Below, piece by piece: positions 26,029-35,034 of a DNA stretch of 44,304 nt. A program made the translations under genes and the position numbers. The notes under the pieces were generated by a model, which saw only the letters and a program-made list of their open reading frames with translations, was not told the DNA's origin and did no database searches. Within the stretch, counting starts at the first letter, position 1. Every line of letters begins with the position of its first letter. This DNA comes from CAYZPW01 sp964480475 (GTDB taxonomy: Bacteria; B130-G9). The stretch spans positions 1 to 44,304 of the forward strand of contig CAYZPW010000015.1 of NCBI GenBank assembly GCA_964480475.1. Direction: 5' to 3'.

Positions 26029-27138
26029 TCAAAACGCGCCGCCCAAGCCTCTCAGAAGCAGACGCCGCTCCATCTCAAACGCGGCAAACTGCCTCGAAAA
26101 CAGAGCAAGGACGTCCCGGCCGAGCGCGGTGAGCAAGAGTGGGCCAGAAGAGGCGCCGCTATCTTCGCAGAGGCCCAATTCGCGGGCGTAATTGCCATAC
26201 CAGACGAAAGATGCCTTCTGCGAGACTCTCGCCCACCGGCGACTGGAGCGGCAGAATGACACAAAGCTCTGCATCTGAGCATCCGCCGACGCGAGCGCCG
26301 TTTCCTCCGATTGCTCCGCTGCCTTCAAGATGCAGAAAATGCCGAACTTGTGCCCATTCGTGCAGCGAGCGGCAGAAATCCCGGCAATCAGAATCCTCCT
26401 CTGCCGAGGGGAAACGGCCCATACGAAGGACCTATCCAATGAGGCCGCGTATGCCCTCCCCAAATCGGTGAGAACTATCCTGCCGTCACCACGAGCCAGA
26501 AGCCCAAAACTCTCCCCAAACCGTATCCAAAGCCGCGCCCGATACTCAGGATTCCGTATCTGACGCGGGTTCTTGGCCACATTCGGGACGTTCTCAACCA
26601 CCTCGCGGAACGTGACAAACGACCGCTTCCGCATAAAGGCGAAGAAGCCGTTGAGATAGGAAAGCTTGGCGAACGCGCAGACAGGCGGCTTCGGACAATC
26701 AAGACCCAAGAGCTTCGACTCCTTCTCCTCAAGCGCCTCGGCAAGCCGGACGACCTTGCTAGCCGTAAAACGCACCCTATAAAGCGGAGGCCTGTATCGA
26801 GGCAGCGTCTTGGGGAAAGCCTCCGCGAAATGAACGCCGATGACCCGCGAAAAGGAGAAACGCTCCGAATACTCATCGACGTACGAGACGAGCCGGTCAT
26901 AATGGTCCCTATCAGCGGGACCTAACTGTATCTCCAAAAGAACCAGCGAGTTGCTCGCTCTGTCCCTGAAAGCGAGGTCTATTCTGCCAGCCGCGCAAAC
27001 GTCCTCGCACGTCTCAGCCTCGAGCCCCGAAAACGAGAGCCGTTTCTTCGCAAGATGCGACTCGACTATCTGAGGATACCGAAACAACAAGCTCTGGACC
27101 GCCCTCTCATCCACAGCCGGAACGCCTTGCCTCGCCAT
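26029..27138 (-). CDS. NucS/DUF91-like PD-(D/E)XK nuclease-fold protein with C-terminal helical domain
   Basis: The N-terminal third (residues 9-100) fits the PD-(D/E)XK nuclease fold of NucS/DUF91 proteins: a DERAVQSLLFRYPQIVE helix, Asp54 in GRIDLAF, and Glu69-Ile-Gln71 in LVLLEIQLG. The ExK lysine is replaced by Gln, which occurs in some active members of the superfamily. The rest is probably winged-helix or helical (VTFREVVENVPNV, IRFGESFGLLARGDGRIVLT). There is no signal peptide. The ATG begins 1 nt after the TGA of queD, so translation is coupled. A DNA-directed role is likely; defence, repair or restriction cannot be told apart from sequence. Confidence 0.65.
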   Translation of the reverse strand: MARQGVPAVDERAVQSLLFRYPQIVESHLAKKRLSFSGLEAETCEDVCAAGRIDLAFRDRASNSLVLLEIQLGPADRDHYDRLVSYVDEYSERFSFSRVIGVHFAEAFPKTLPRYRPPLYRVRFTASKVVRLAEALEEKESKLLGLDCPKPPVCAFAKLSYLNGFFAFMRKRSFVTFREVVENVPNVAKNPRQIRNPEYRARLWIRFGESFGLLARGDGRIVLTDLGRAYAASLDRSFVWAVSPRQRRILIAGISAARCTNGHKFGIFCILKAAEQSEETALASADAQMQSFVSFCRSSRRWARVSQKASFVWYGNYARELGLCEDSGASSGPLLLTALGRDVLALFSRQFAAFEMERRLLLRGLGGAF

Positions 27139-27139
27139 C

Positions 27140-27508
27140 TCATTCCCAGAACGCTGCGCAGCAGTCGGGATTCTCCCACACCGAGACCCGGCTCAGGGAT
27201 ACTGGAAAGTCCCGAAGATGCTCCTTGAGGGCCTTGAATATCCAGCGCGCGATGTTCTCACTCGAGGGATTCAATTCGTCGAATGGCTCGACGTCGTTGA
27301 GGCATTTGTGATCGAGGCGATCTAGAACACTCTCCGTAGCAGCCTTGAGGTCCTTGAAATCGACCGCGAGGCCCACGCGATTGAGCGACTCGGCTGCGAC
27401 CGTCACCTCAACCAGCCAGTTGTGCCCGTGCAGGTTCTCGCACTTGCCGTCGTATCCCCGCAGCCGATGAGCCGCTGCAAACGAGCTCTTGACCGTCAAC
27501 TCAAACAT
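27140..27508 (-). CDS. queD: 6-carboxy-tetrahydropterin synthase QueD (6-pyruvoyl-tetrahydropterin synthase family)
   Basis: This 122-residue protein should make 6-carboxy-5,6,7,8-tetrahydropterin, an early step to preQ0 and queuosine. Zinc ligands are visible as His14, His27 and His29 (LHGHNW), with catalytic Cys23 and the LDHKCLND Asp-His pair (66-67) and Glu112. The length is typical. The start is ATG with GAGG just upstream. It lies one nucleotide before the NucS-like nuclease gene. No other queuosine genes are nearby, so the product could feed tRNA queuosine or another 7-deazaguanine use. Confidence 0.92.
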   Translation of the reverse strand: MFELTVKSSFAAAHRLRGYDGKCENLHGHNWLVEVTVAAESLNRVGLAVDFKDLKAATESVLDRLDHKCLNDVEPFDELNPSSENIARWIFKALKEHLRDFPVSLSRVSVWENPDCCAAFWE

Positions 27509-27548
27509 CGAACCTCAAACCATCCAACTTGGATTCGGACTTCAATCA

Positions 27549-27630
27549 ACCACAAAGGCACGAAGGCACAAAGGGATTCAAGTAACCTGAAACTCGAAAC
27601 CTGAAACTCGGAACTTGGAACTCCCAGCCC
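27549..27630. repeat. Dispersed low-complexity repeats between spoVG and queD
   Basis: Two modules are present: a CACAAAGGCACGAAGGCACA stretch (about 27549-27576) and AACCTGAAACTCGAAACCTG-type tandem units (about 27584-27624). The second module belongs to the same family as 35160-35235 and 36355-36400. The following CTCGACTCTAGACTTTGGAC runs into the spoVG 3' end and supplies its last codons and TAG. Confidence 0.75.
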
Positions 27631-27636
27631 TCGACT

Positions 27637-27918
27637 CTAGACTTTGGACTTCGGAAAATACTCCCTGTATTTGGCCACTACCGCCTCGCGTATCTTGCTC
27701 CTGAGCTCGGCGTTCTGCGCGATGACCGTCGGCACAAACTCGCCGCCCGACTGCCGGGCCGAAGGATAGCCGACGAAAACGGCGCCGTTGGGCTTGATGA
27801 CCACCTTAAACCCCTTGATCACGAGCTCGCCGTCGAACGTAACGTCGGCATACGCGAGAACCTGGCTCGTTCCCTCTTGGGACTCGAACGGATAAATCCG
27901 AACTTCGCTCACTTCCAC
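27637..27918 (-). CDS. spoVG: SpoVG family protein
   Basis: This 93-residue protein belongs to the SpoVG family (site-specific nucleic-acid-binding regulators first known from Bacillus sporulation). MEVSEVRIYPFES, ADVTFDGELVIKGFKVV and GYPSARQSGGEFVPTV match the usual pattern. The start is GTG at 27918; an internal GTG two codons on cannot be excluded. The C-terminal tail (after FPKS) is encoded by repeat-like DNA. SpoVG-like proteins occur in many non-sporulating bacteria, so no sporulation is implied. Confidence 0.85.
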   Translation of the reverse strand: MEVSEVRIYPFESQEGTSQVLAYADVTFDGELVIKGFKVVIKPNGAVFVGYPSARQSGGEFVPTVIAQNAELRSKIREAVVAKYREYFPKSKV

Positions 27919-27984
27919 GCCTGTTTTTTACCCCATCCTCCCCCCTCCCGTCAAGGTGCGTGCCGCACTCCCATATCTCCTTTT

Positions 27985-28083
27985 ACCTGTGGGCGAAAGC
28001 TGTCGGCTCGCACCCAAAGGGAGCTCGCCTTCAACGACTGGGCTCTTTCTTTTCTCTTTTTTCTCTGTGTCTCTGTGGTGTAG
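27985..28083. repeat. Dispersed repeats upstream of the EF-G paralogue
   Basis: A GGCGAAAGCTGTCGGCTCGC stretch (about 27988-28008) facing AGGGAGCTCGCC (about 28017-28029), and a TTTCTCTGTGTCTCTGTGGT pyrimidine-rich stretch (about 28060-28079), are of types that recur as short non-coding repeats. I see no gene between the spoVG start (27918) and the EF-G paralogue (28231). Confidence 0.5.
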
Positions 28084-28230
28084 CTGTACGATCAATCGGC
28101 GGTGATTGTGACTGGCCAGAGGGCGATGTCGGACGCGAGGGCGCCCCCGGTGTTGCTTGACAGAGGCGTTGCGTACGCCCTATATTTGGGCGAGATCGGC
28201 AATGCGGACATCCATTTTGAGGAAGATCGA

Positions 28231-30315
28231 ATGAAGGATTATGACGTAGGAAACATTCGTAATATCGTCCTTTGTGGACACGGCGATAGCGGCAAGACCT
28301 CCGTGGCTGAGGCGCTGCTCTTCAACAACAAGAAGACGACGCGGCTGGGTAAGGTTGAGGACGGCACCACAGTGATGGATTACGACCCTGACGAGGTGGA
28401 GCGAGGCATATCGATTTCGAGCTCGTTCTCGTTCTTCGAGACGAAGGGTGTGCGCATTAACCTCATAGACACGCCCGGGTATGCTGATTTCATTATGGAC
28501 GCCAAGAGCCCGATCAAGGTGTGTGAGGGCGCGATACTGGTTTTGTGCGGCGTGGCTGGCGTCGAGGTCCAGACGCAGCAGGTCTGGGATTTCTGCGAGG
28601 AGTTCGATACCCGAAGAATGATCTTTTTCAACAAGATGGGCCGTGAGAGAGCAAATCTGGACCGCGCTGTCGAGTCGATAAAGAAGTTCCTCACCGAAAA
28701 GGCCGTCGTGCTCAATCTTCCGCTCGGCGAGGAGACCGATTTCAAGGGCGTGATAGACCTTTTTGCGATGAAGGCGTTCGTCTATGAGAGCGATGGCTCC
28801 GGCAAGAGTAAGAAGGTTGACATCCCCGAGAGCGACGCTGAGCGCGCGGCCGAATACCGTGGGAAGATGGTTGAGGCGATCGTCTCGACCGATGACGCTC
28901 TATTGGAGCGCTATTTCGAGGACGAGAGCATCTCCGACAACGAGCTGCTGGAGGCCTTGGCAAAGGCGGTCAAGGAAGGCGCCTTGGTCCCTGTGCTCTG
29001 TGGCTCGGCGAAACAGAATATCGGGATAGATGTCTTGGGCAGGATGGCGATTTCATTGCTGCCCTGCCCGCTGGAGTCGCCGCCGGTGTTGGCCACTGAC
29101 GTCTCGGGACAAAACGAAATCGAGGTGAAGACAGACCCAGAGGGCCCGCTTTCGGCGTTTGTTTTTAAGACGATCGCGGACCCATACGCGGGCAAGCTAT
29201 CCGTCATAAAGGTGTATTCCGGGGCGATTTCTTCCGACAGCACGGTCTATAATTCCACACAAGACCGCAAGGAGCGCATCGGCCAGCTCATATACCTCGA
29301 GGGCAAGGCACACTCGATATGTCCACTTGCGAAGGCGGGCGACATCGTTGCCGTGGCCAAGCTGAAGGAGACGACCACCGGCGACACGCTGTGCGACGAG
29401 CATAATAAGGTTGTGTTCGCCGCAATAGAGTATCCCGAGCCGATGATCTCCTTCGCGATAGAGCCGAAGTCCAAGGGCGACGAGGACAAGATATCCAACG
29501 CCGTCACCCGCCTTATGGAAGAGGACCCAACCGTGAAGTCGAAGCGAGAGCCCGACACGAAGGAGCTGGTTATTTCGGGCTCGGGTCAGCTCCACGTGGA
29601 GGTCATCGTCGGCAAGATGAAGCGGAAATTCGGCGTCGAGGTCAACCTGAAAGCGCCCAAAGTGCCCTATCGAGAGACGATCAAGAAAAGCGCCAAGGCG
29701 CAGGGCAAATACAAGAAGCAGACAGGCGGGCGCGGGCAATACGGTGACTGTTGGCTCAGGATCGAGCCGCTGCCTCATGGAACGGGCTTCGAGTTTGTCG
29801 ATAAGATCGTTGGAGGGGTCATACCGAGGCAGTACATTCCAGCAGTTGAAAAGGGCGTAGTCGGCGCTCTACAGAAGGGCGTGCTTGCGGGCTACCAGGT
29901 CGTCGATGTGCGAGTCACGGTCTATGATGGCTCGTTCCACACTGTCGATTCATCTGAGATGGCCTTCAAGATAGCTGGCTCCTTTGCGTTCAAGAAGGCT
30001 GCCGCTGAGGCAAACCTGGTCCTTTTGGAGCCGATCATGGAGCTGGAGGTTGTCGTTCCGGAGGAGTCGATGGGCGACGTGATTGGGGACCTCAGTTCGA
30101 GAAGAGGCAAGGTCATAGGCACGGAGACCATCTCTGGCCGGCAGGTGATCAAGGCCAGCGCCCCGCTTGCGGAGCTCTCCAAATACGCCCCAGACCTGAG
30201 GTCCATTACTGGCGGAAGAGGAAGCTACACCATGCGATTCTCATCCTACGAGCAAATCCCAGCAGCGATTGCCGAGAAGATCATCGCCGCGTCAAAAAAG
30301 GACGAGGGGGAGTAG
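28231..30315 (+). CDS. Elongation factor G-like GTPase (EF-G paralogue)
   Basis: This 694-residue translational GTPase has the full five-domain layout: G1 GHGDSGKTS (16-24), switch II DTPGYADF (80-87), beta-barrel domain II, domain III, the domain IV VGGVIPRQYIPAVEKGV segment and domain V. It resembles the divergent EF-G-like group with a RLGKVEDGTTVMDYD start, not canonical FusA. The G4 motif is NKMG (134-137), where nearly all GTPases have NKxD; AAC AAG ATG GGC is read directly. The ATG at 28231 has GAGGAAGA 7-8 nt upstream and sits at the expected N-terminus. Upstream in-frame starts only add repeat-like sequence. Confidence 0.9.
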   Translation: MKDYDVGNIRNIVLCGHGDSGKTSVAEALLFNNKKTTRLGKVEDGTTVMDYDPDEVERGISISSSFSFFETKGVRINLIDTPGYADFIMDAKSPIKVCEGAILVLCGVAGVEVQTQQVWDFCEEFDTRRMIFFNKMGRERANLDRAVESIKKFLTEKAVVLNLPLGEETDFKGVIDLFAMKAFVYESDGSGKSKKVDIPESDAERAAEYRGKMVEAIVSTDDALLERYFEDESISDNELLEALAKAVKEGALVPVLCGSAKQNIGIDVLGRMAISLLPCPLESPPVLATDVSGQNEIEVKTDPEGPLSAFVFKTIADPYAGKLSVIKVYSGAISSDSTVYNSTQDRKERIGQLIYLEGKAHSICPLAKAGDIVAVAKLKETTTGDTLCDEHNKVVFAAIEYPEPMISFAIEPKSKGDEDKISNAVTRLMEEDPTVKSKREPDTKELVISGSGQLHVEVIVGKMKRKFGVEVNLKAPKVPYRETIKKSAKAQGKYKKQTGGRGQYGDCWLRIEPLPHGTGFEFVDKIVGGVIPRQYIPAVEKGVVGALQKGVLAGYQVVDVRVTVYDGSFHTVDSSEMAFKIAGSFAFKKAAAEANLVLLEPIMELEVVVPEESMGDVIGDLSSRRGKVIGTETISGRQVIKASAPLAELSKYAPDLRSITGGRGSYTMRFSSYEQIPAAIAEKIIAASKKDEGE

Positions 30316-30350
30316 GCCCGAAACCTTGCCAATCTGCATAATCTGTGGAG

Positions 30351-30450
30351 TTTCCGCAAAGCGGAAACGGGCAAATCCTCCTTCGTTCGCCGCGCGGCGA
30401 ACTACGGCGGACAAGAAAGGAAAAAAGGGGGAAGGGCGAAAAGGACAGTT
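30351..30450. repeat. Hairpin and dispersed repeats after the EF-G paralogue
   Basis: TTTCCGC-AAA-GCGGAAA (30351-30367) is a perfect 7-bp stem with a 3-nt loop. Next comes GTTCGCCGCGCGGCGAAC (30385-30402), shared with the stretch in the mutase gene, and a GCGGACAAG-type module. A purine-rich GGGGAAGGGCGAAAAGG stretch ends near 30450. The hairpin has no following T-run, so I call it a repeat, not a terminator. Confidence 0.55.
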
Positions 30451-30513
30451 GGCAATGGTGGTTGGCAAGGCCCGATCCTGCCCTTGACCAATCTTGGGAA
30501 ACTGCCGCGAAAG

Positions 30514-31416
30514 ATGCGCTCGATCCTTCGCATAGCTCTCACCGTTGCGTGGCTAGTTCTGCCGCCCTCGTCTTTGGCGCTCTCTGGCCAGCCGGACCCT
30601 GCGCCTCCCCTCTGGCCACTTCCGCCATCACATTGCGTCGAATACCGGCAAAACGCCTCAATCGACTGGACGAGCCACATCATCTACGCCGTCGGGTCCT
30701 CGGAACTCGAGGCTGGGGATGAGGCACAGGCGACCGTCGGCGCCTATGAAAACGCCAGACAGGCGATCCTGGCGGCTATACAGCAGATGAATGCAACATC
30801 AATCGCAACCGTCGAGGCGCAGCTGAGCCGTCGCGCCTCGGCACTGCTTGAGCTCCTGCGCCTCGCATCCGACCCTTGCGTGCTAGCGCAGTGCGTTCGA
30901 TATGGGGAGGCGCCAAGGGCCTCGGTCCTGCTAGGCCTGGACCTGAGAAGCAGCCGCGTCTTGCCGCTTCTTGTTGAGGGCGTCGGGGTCGGCGAGCTTC
31001 AGGTCGGTCTGCCGAAGCCAACGCCTCCGCCGGCCGAGGCGAGCGCCGAATGGTTGTCGTCGATCAGGCACCCGACTGGGCTGATCGTCGATGCGCGCAA
31101 AGTCGCACTAAGCCCCGCGCTCTGCCCCGCCATATACGCCCAGGACGGGCGACTCGTATTTGACGTCCGACACGCAAGGCGACTCTGGTTCGTGCAGCAC
31201 GGCGGCATCACGTATATGTCGGACCTCGACGCCGCGAAGGCATGCAGGCTCATAGGCGTGAATCCCAAGACCGTCGAGGCAGTGTCCGCCTCGAAGCCGA
31301 CCGGCTGCGACATCATTGTCTCGGACGACGACGCCGACAGGCTCCTCTTCCTTCGCGAGCGCCTCCCCTTCTTCGCCGAGTGCAGGCTGATAATTGTTTG
31401 CGAGCCTGTCAAATGA
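30514..31416 (+). CDS. Secreted LPP20/FlgP-like protein of unknown function
   Basis: The 300-residue protein has an N-terminal signal peptide (LRIALTVAWLVLPPSSLALS). The C-terminal part, PTGLIVDARKVALSPALCPAI and the following VFDVRHARRLW, TGCDIIVSDDDADRL and CRLIIVCE, matches a pattern I know from exported LPP20/FlgP-like proteins. The exact domain name is uncertain. ATG 30514 places the signal peptide at the start; TTG 30484 would add ten residues and lacks support. It converges on the beta-helix gene, whose stop overlaps by 8 bp. No flagellar genes are nearby. Confidence 0.7.
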   Translation: MRSILRIALTVAWLVLPPSSLALSGQPDPAPPLWPLPPSHCVEYRQNASIDWTSHIIYAVGSSELEAGDEAQATVGAYENARQAILAAIQQMNATSIATVEAQLSRRASALLELLRLASDPCVLAQCVRYGEAPRASVLLGLDLRSSRVLPLLVEGVGVGELQVGLPKPTPPPAEASAEWLSSIRHPTGLIVDARKVALSPALCPAIYAQDGRLVFDVRHARRLWFVQHGGITYMSDLDAAKACRLIGVNPKTVEAVSASKPTGCDIIVSDDDADRLLFLRERLPFFAECRLIIVCEPVK

Positions 31417-34400
31417 CGTTGAACTGCGCTGAATCTATGCAGATGAAATCGTAGGGCGACGCGCTGGGTGCGATTGCTGCGACGTAGGAATAGACGCCTC
31501 GTTGCAGGTTGCCCGGTACCACGAATTCCAGAATAGCCTCAGGCCCGAAGCTGAAGCCCTCCGGCAATGTCACATCGCCCATCCAGGGCCATACCCCGAG
31601 GGCGATGCCGGTATCCGACCAAGAGTAGATCGACCCATCCGGCAGCACAAAGCCAACGAAAACGTCCACGGTTGCCTCAACCCCCTCATTCTGGACGGCA
31701 AGATAGCCCTGCATCGAATCTCCCGGCGCGAACTCGTCTGCGTTGAGCGAGCAGCTCACCTCGACATCGACCTCGGCCTCCAGAATCGGGTAGTGGTAGC
31801 CCATATCGACGGTGCCGGCGTCGGGCGTGCCATCGGCCTGCGTTGTCCGATCGGAGAGGCCGGCCTCTTCTGCCGATTGGCTGCCCGCATCGATGCACGG
31901 GCTTTCAGGATCGAGGTAGTATTCTCCGAACGGACCGGGAACGAACATCGGGTCGTCTGAGATGTTGCCGACGCCTCCGTGTTGCCAATTCCAATTGCTG
32001 ATGCAGCAATAGTTTATGTCGGGAGCGTCCGATACTCCGGTGTCGCCGCGGGGATTGTTCCAGATTATGCAATTCCGAATTGGGCCAAAGCAATCACAAA
32101 TGGCCCCGTCGTTGTTAACGAACGTGCAGTTGACTATTTTAGGGTAGCATGGGCTGGGCGTATTGAACCCGCATATCCCGCCATACGAGTAACCGGCCTC
32201 GTTGCCCCAGAAGATGCAGTTAGCAAACGTTCCGTTGCTCGACCAGACGCCGCCGCCGTAGCACTCGGTATAGTTGTCGTATATCAGGCAATCCTGAAAC
32301 AAGCCATCACAGGCATAAATCCCGCCGCCACCGAAGGGTGTGTGTTCTGGCCAACGGGTAGTCTGGTTGTCGGCTATCGTGCAGTCGATTATCCTGCCGT
32401 TGCACCAGGCCAGACCGCCGCCGCTCCGCCACGTCGCTCGATTTCCGGTTATCTTGCACCGGATGATGTCGCCGTTGCATTCTGAAAGGCCCCCGCCCTC
32501 TTCTGCGTAATTGTCACTAATCGTGCAGTCGGTTATGGCACCATCACAGTTGACTATGCCGCCTCGCGAGTTATCCCTTACGATGCAATTGGCGATTGAG
32601 GCGCGGCAGCCTGCACCGTAGATGCCATTTCCATCCCCATTCGCGATCGTAACTCCCCAGAGTAAGCAGCTCTCGTCTTCAGACCCAGCGAACGTAACCA
32701 CATGGCCGCGGCCCTCTATGATCGTTGATTCGACTATTTGGGGGTCTGCGGGATCAGTCGATTGGAGGGTAACGTTCTTGCCGTTGAAACTGATATTCTC
32801 ATAATAGACGCCGGGATGGACAATGATCGTGTTGCCCTCCTCGGCGGCATCCATCGCACCCTGGACCGTAGCAAAATGACCCGTGCCGTCTTTGGCGGCA
32901 TGAAACTCAGTGGGGACCTCCATATAACGTCCGAATGAGGACGAAGCTATATTGGTCAACAGATCGGCGGGTTCGGTCGAGCCATGCCCAAACAGTGCCG
33001 AATAGACCGAATAGACGCCGTCCGGATCGGAGGCGGAAAAAGCGTATGAGAAAGGCTCCGGCGGGCTGAAGACGTCCCCGGACGCGAGTTGCAGCCCCAA
33101 AACCCAGGGGCTCCAGTCCCCCGAGAGCGAAGGGATGAAAAGAAGCCGCTCGTCAGGAAATTGAAGCGCCGCATAGAGGTCCACGGTCTGAGGGGAGCCG
33201 AAATCGCCCGCCTCTAAAGAGAGCACCATCGTGCTTTGGCCCCAATACATCTCGGCGTCTGACTCAACCACAATCCAACAGCCTTGCCGATACTCGTAGG
33301 CCCCCATATCCACGGTGCGATCGATGATACGGGGTCCGCCGTCCAGGTCCTGATTCCCCCAAACCGCCCAGTTGTTCCCGCTATCAATACAGGGGGACCC
33401 CAGTGAAAGGCGGAAATCTCCATCCTCTGGCGCGGCCAGAACGGGGTCCTCTGAGGTATTCCCCTCGCCGCCGTCTGTCCAGCCGGAAATGCATGAGAAC
33501 GATGGCGCGGATGACTCGTGCAGCTCGTTTCCTGACTCAGCGCTGTTCCCCCAGATGATACAGTTTGAGATTTCGCCCTCACATTCATACAGGCCACCGC
33601 CGTCGAAGTCTGCCGTGTTACCGTAAATGGTGCAGTTGAGAATTGTGGCGTTGCACGAATGCAGCCCGCCACCGCTCCCGCTGTATATGTTACTGATTGC
33701 GTAGTTGCCGGCGACGACGCAGTTGTCGATAATCGCATCGCATCTATAGAGGCCCCCTCCTCCACCACCTTGGCTGTAGTTGTCGCTGATCACGCACCTG
33801 ATGATAGTGCCGTCGCAGTCAAACAGCCCAGCGCCGCTATCAGCGTCGTTGTCCTTGATCACGCAGTCTCTGATGGTCCCATCGCATTTATAGAGGCCAC
33901 CACCGCTGTCTGGACGCCGCATAAAGGGCTCGCGACGCCCAACGATGACGCAATTGGCGATGACACCTTCACAGTACGCCAGCGCCCCACCGTAGTATGC
34001 GAAGTTCCGGCTGATCTTGCAGTTTGTGATCGTCGCCTTGGTACGGGACAAGATGGAATCCCCGCCACATATCCCCCCGCCAGCATGGCCGTTGCCGTTC
34101 GTGATCGTGAAGCCTGAAAGCACGCAGCTTTCATCCTCATCTCCCGTGAATGTTACGACGGAACCACTCCAACCACCATCAATCACGGTGGAGTCAACAA
34201 CCTCGGGGTCATCCGGATCCACGGAGCGCAAGCTAATGTTGGGGCCCGTAAACTCGATGTTCTCACAGTAGGTGCCGGGGTGCACAATTATCGTGTCACC
34301 ATCGACTGCGGCATCGATTGCCTCCTGGATGAGGGTGAAATCACCCGTCCCGTCCTGATCGACGTGATACTCGGCCGCGAAGAGGCTCACGCCCAGCATC

Positions 34401-34444
34401 GATGCCAGACAAACAGATATCAACGTAGTGTAGAAGTGTTTCAT
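31409..34444 (-). CDS. Secreted double right-handed beta-helix protein with CARDB-like domains
   Basis: This 1011-residue protein starts at ATG 34444, which has AAAGGAG 6-7 nt upstream. Its signal peptide is HFYTTLISVCLASMLGVSLF. It is two related halves (about 1-512 and 513-1011). Each opens with DGTGxFxxxQxAxDAAxxGxTIIVHPG and VTF-G-ExESC patterns, continues with beta-helix rungs rich in GGGLY/CDGxIxxC and N-x-I repeats, and ends with a domain of YWGQSTMVLSLEAGD / FAPGDSMQGYLAVQNEG type, a CARDB-like fold that recurs at the window's right edge. No catalytic motif was seen. It is likely an adhesin or polysaccharide-binding protein on the cell surface. Confidence 0.85.
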   Translation of the reverse strand: MKHFYTTLISVCLASMLGVSLFAAEYHVDQDGTGDFTLIQEAIDAAVDGDTIIVHPGTYCENIEFTGPNISLRSVDPDDPEVVDSTVIDGGWSGSVVTFTGDEDESCVLSGFTITNGNGHAGGGICGGDSILSRTKATITNCKISRNFAYYGGALAYCEGVIANCVIVGRREPFMRRPDSGGGLYKCDGTIRDCVIKDNDADSGAGLFDCDGTIIRCVISDNYSQGGGGGGLYRCDAIIDNCVVAGNYAISNIYSGSGGGLHSCNATILNCTIYGNTADFDGGGLYECEGEISNCIIWGNSAESGNELHESSAPSFSCISGWTDGGEGNTSEDPVLAAPEDGDFRLSLGSPCIDSGNNWAVWGNQDLDGGPRIIDRTVDMGAYEYRQGCWIVVESDAEMYWGQSTMVLSLEAGDFGSPQTVDLYAALQFPDERLLFIPSLSGDWSPWVLGLQLASGDVFSPPEPFSYAFSASDPDGVYSVYSALFGHGSTEPADLLTNIASSSFGRYMEVPTEFHAAKDGTGHFATVQGAMDAAEEGNTIIVHPGVYYENISFNGKNVTLQSTDPADPQIVESTIIEGRGHVVTFAGSEDESCLLWGVTIANGDGNGIYGAGCRASIANCIVRDNSRGGIVNCDGAITDCTISDNYAEEGGGLSECNGDIIRCKITGNRATWRSGGGLAWCNGRIIDCTIADNQTTRWPEHTPFGGGGIYACDGLFQDCLIYDNYTECYGGGVWSSNGTFANCIFWGNEAGYSYGGICGFNTPSPCYPKIVNCTFVNNDGAICDCFGPIRNCIIWNNPRGDTGVSDAPDINYCCISNWNWQHGGVGNISDDPMFVPGPFGEYYLDPESPCIDAGSQSAEEAGLSDRTTQADGTPDAGTVDMGYHYPILEAEVDVEVSCSLNADEFAPGDSMQGYLAVQNEGVEATVDVFVGFVLPDGSIYSWSDTGIALGVWPWMGDVTLPEGFSFGPEAILEFVVPGNLQRGVYSYVAAIAPSASPYDFICIDSAQFNVI

Positions 34445-34863
34445 CGCTAAACTCCTTTCGATTACAATCATACATGGAACTTCGGAACATGCCAATAGGA
34501 CTATAACAGACTACGTGCCAACCATTCGAGAATCTGTTTTTTGCGCGTTCTCCAAAGTGGTAAGATGCGCCAGCACGGGCAACGAGAGCTTGATCCCCAT
34601 CCTCTTTGCGAGCCGAAGAAACCACGCGCTGGTGGAGTTGCCGACGTAGAAGCAGGCGCCGCACCCTCCGGCCCAGTCCTTATATGTGAAGTTGCCCTTC
34701 TCACTGGGATGCCAATCAGGGCTAGCTTGATTGGCGGGCGAGGCGCCTACTGTTCGATATAGGGCAGCTCCTAAGGACTTGGCTCTTGAGGAGGTCCCTG
34801 TATCGGTATCCCTGGTAGCGCTCTTTGGAGGTACGGTTTGTAGCGCCAGGGCAAGTCCCTGGC

Positions 34864-34907
34864 GGCAGACTTCGCCATAGTAGATCGCAGAGCTACGTCG
34901 GCTGAAA
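34864..34907. repeat. Intergenic copy of the repeat inserted in the lipM-like gene
   Basis: GACTTCGCCATAGTAG and AGCTACGTCGGCTGA are the same outer arms as at 5979-6047, joined here by a short centre (ATCGCAG). The first arm follows directly on the hairpin at 34845-34863, so modules are nested or juxtaposed. Confidence 0.8.
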
Positions 34908-35009
34908 GGGCCTCAAGCCTCTGCATCGAGGTCTGTCCTGTGCAGGGAGGAAGACCAATAGCAATAGTCGAGACTGTCCCGGCAAGCCTTTTAGCCTAAT
35001 CTTGATCCG

Positions 35010-35034
35010 TGTATCGCTCACAATAAGCGATACA
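35010..35034. other. Hairpin, 9-bp perfect stem
   Basis: TGTATCGCT (35010-35018) pairs with AGCGATACA (35026-35034) across a 7-nt loop CACAATA. It is in the spacer upstream of the membrane protein gene. No T-tract follows, and the arms do not match the other repeat families, so it could be an operator or an isolated palindrome. Confidence 0.45.

Noticed and set aside
30351..30367. Hairpin TTTCCGC-AAA-GCGGAAA as a terminator of the EF-G gene
   Set aside because: No run of T follows the stem. It is better grouped with the dispersed palindromes.
34500..34560. Sigma54-like TGGCACG sequence upstream of the beta-helix gene
   Set aside because: The -24 half fits, but the -12 GC dinucleotide is missing, so I do not call a promoter.
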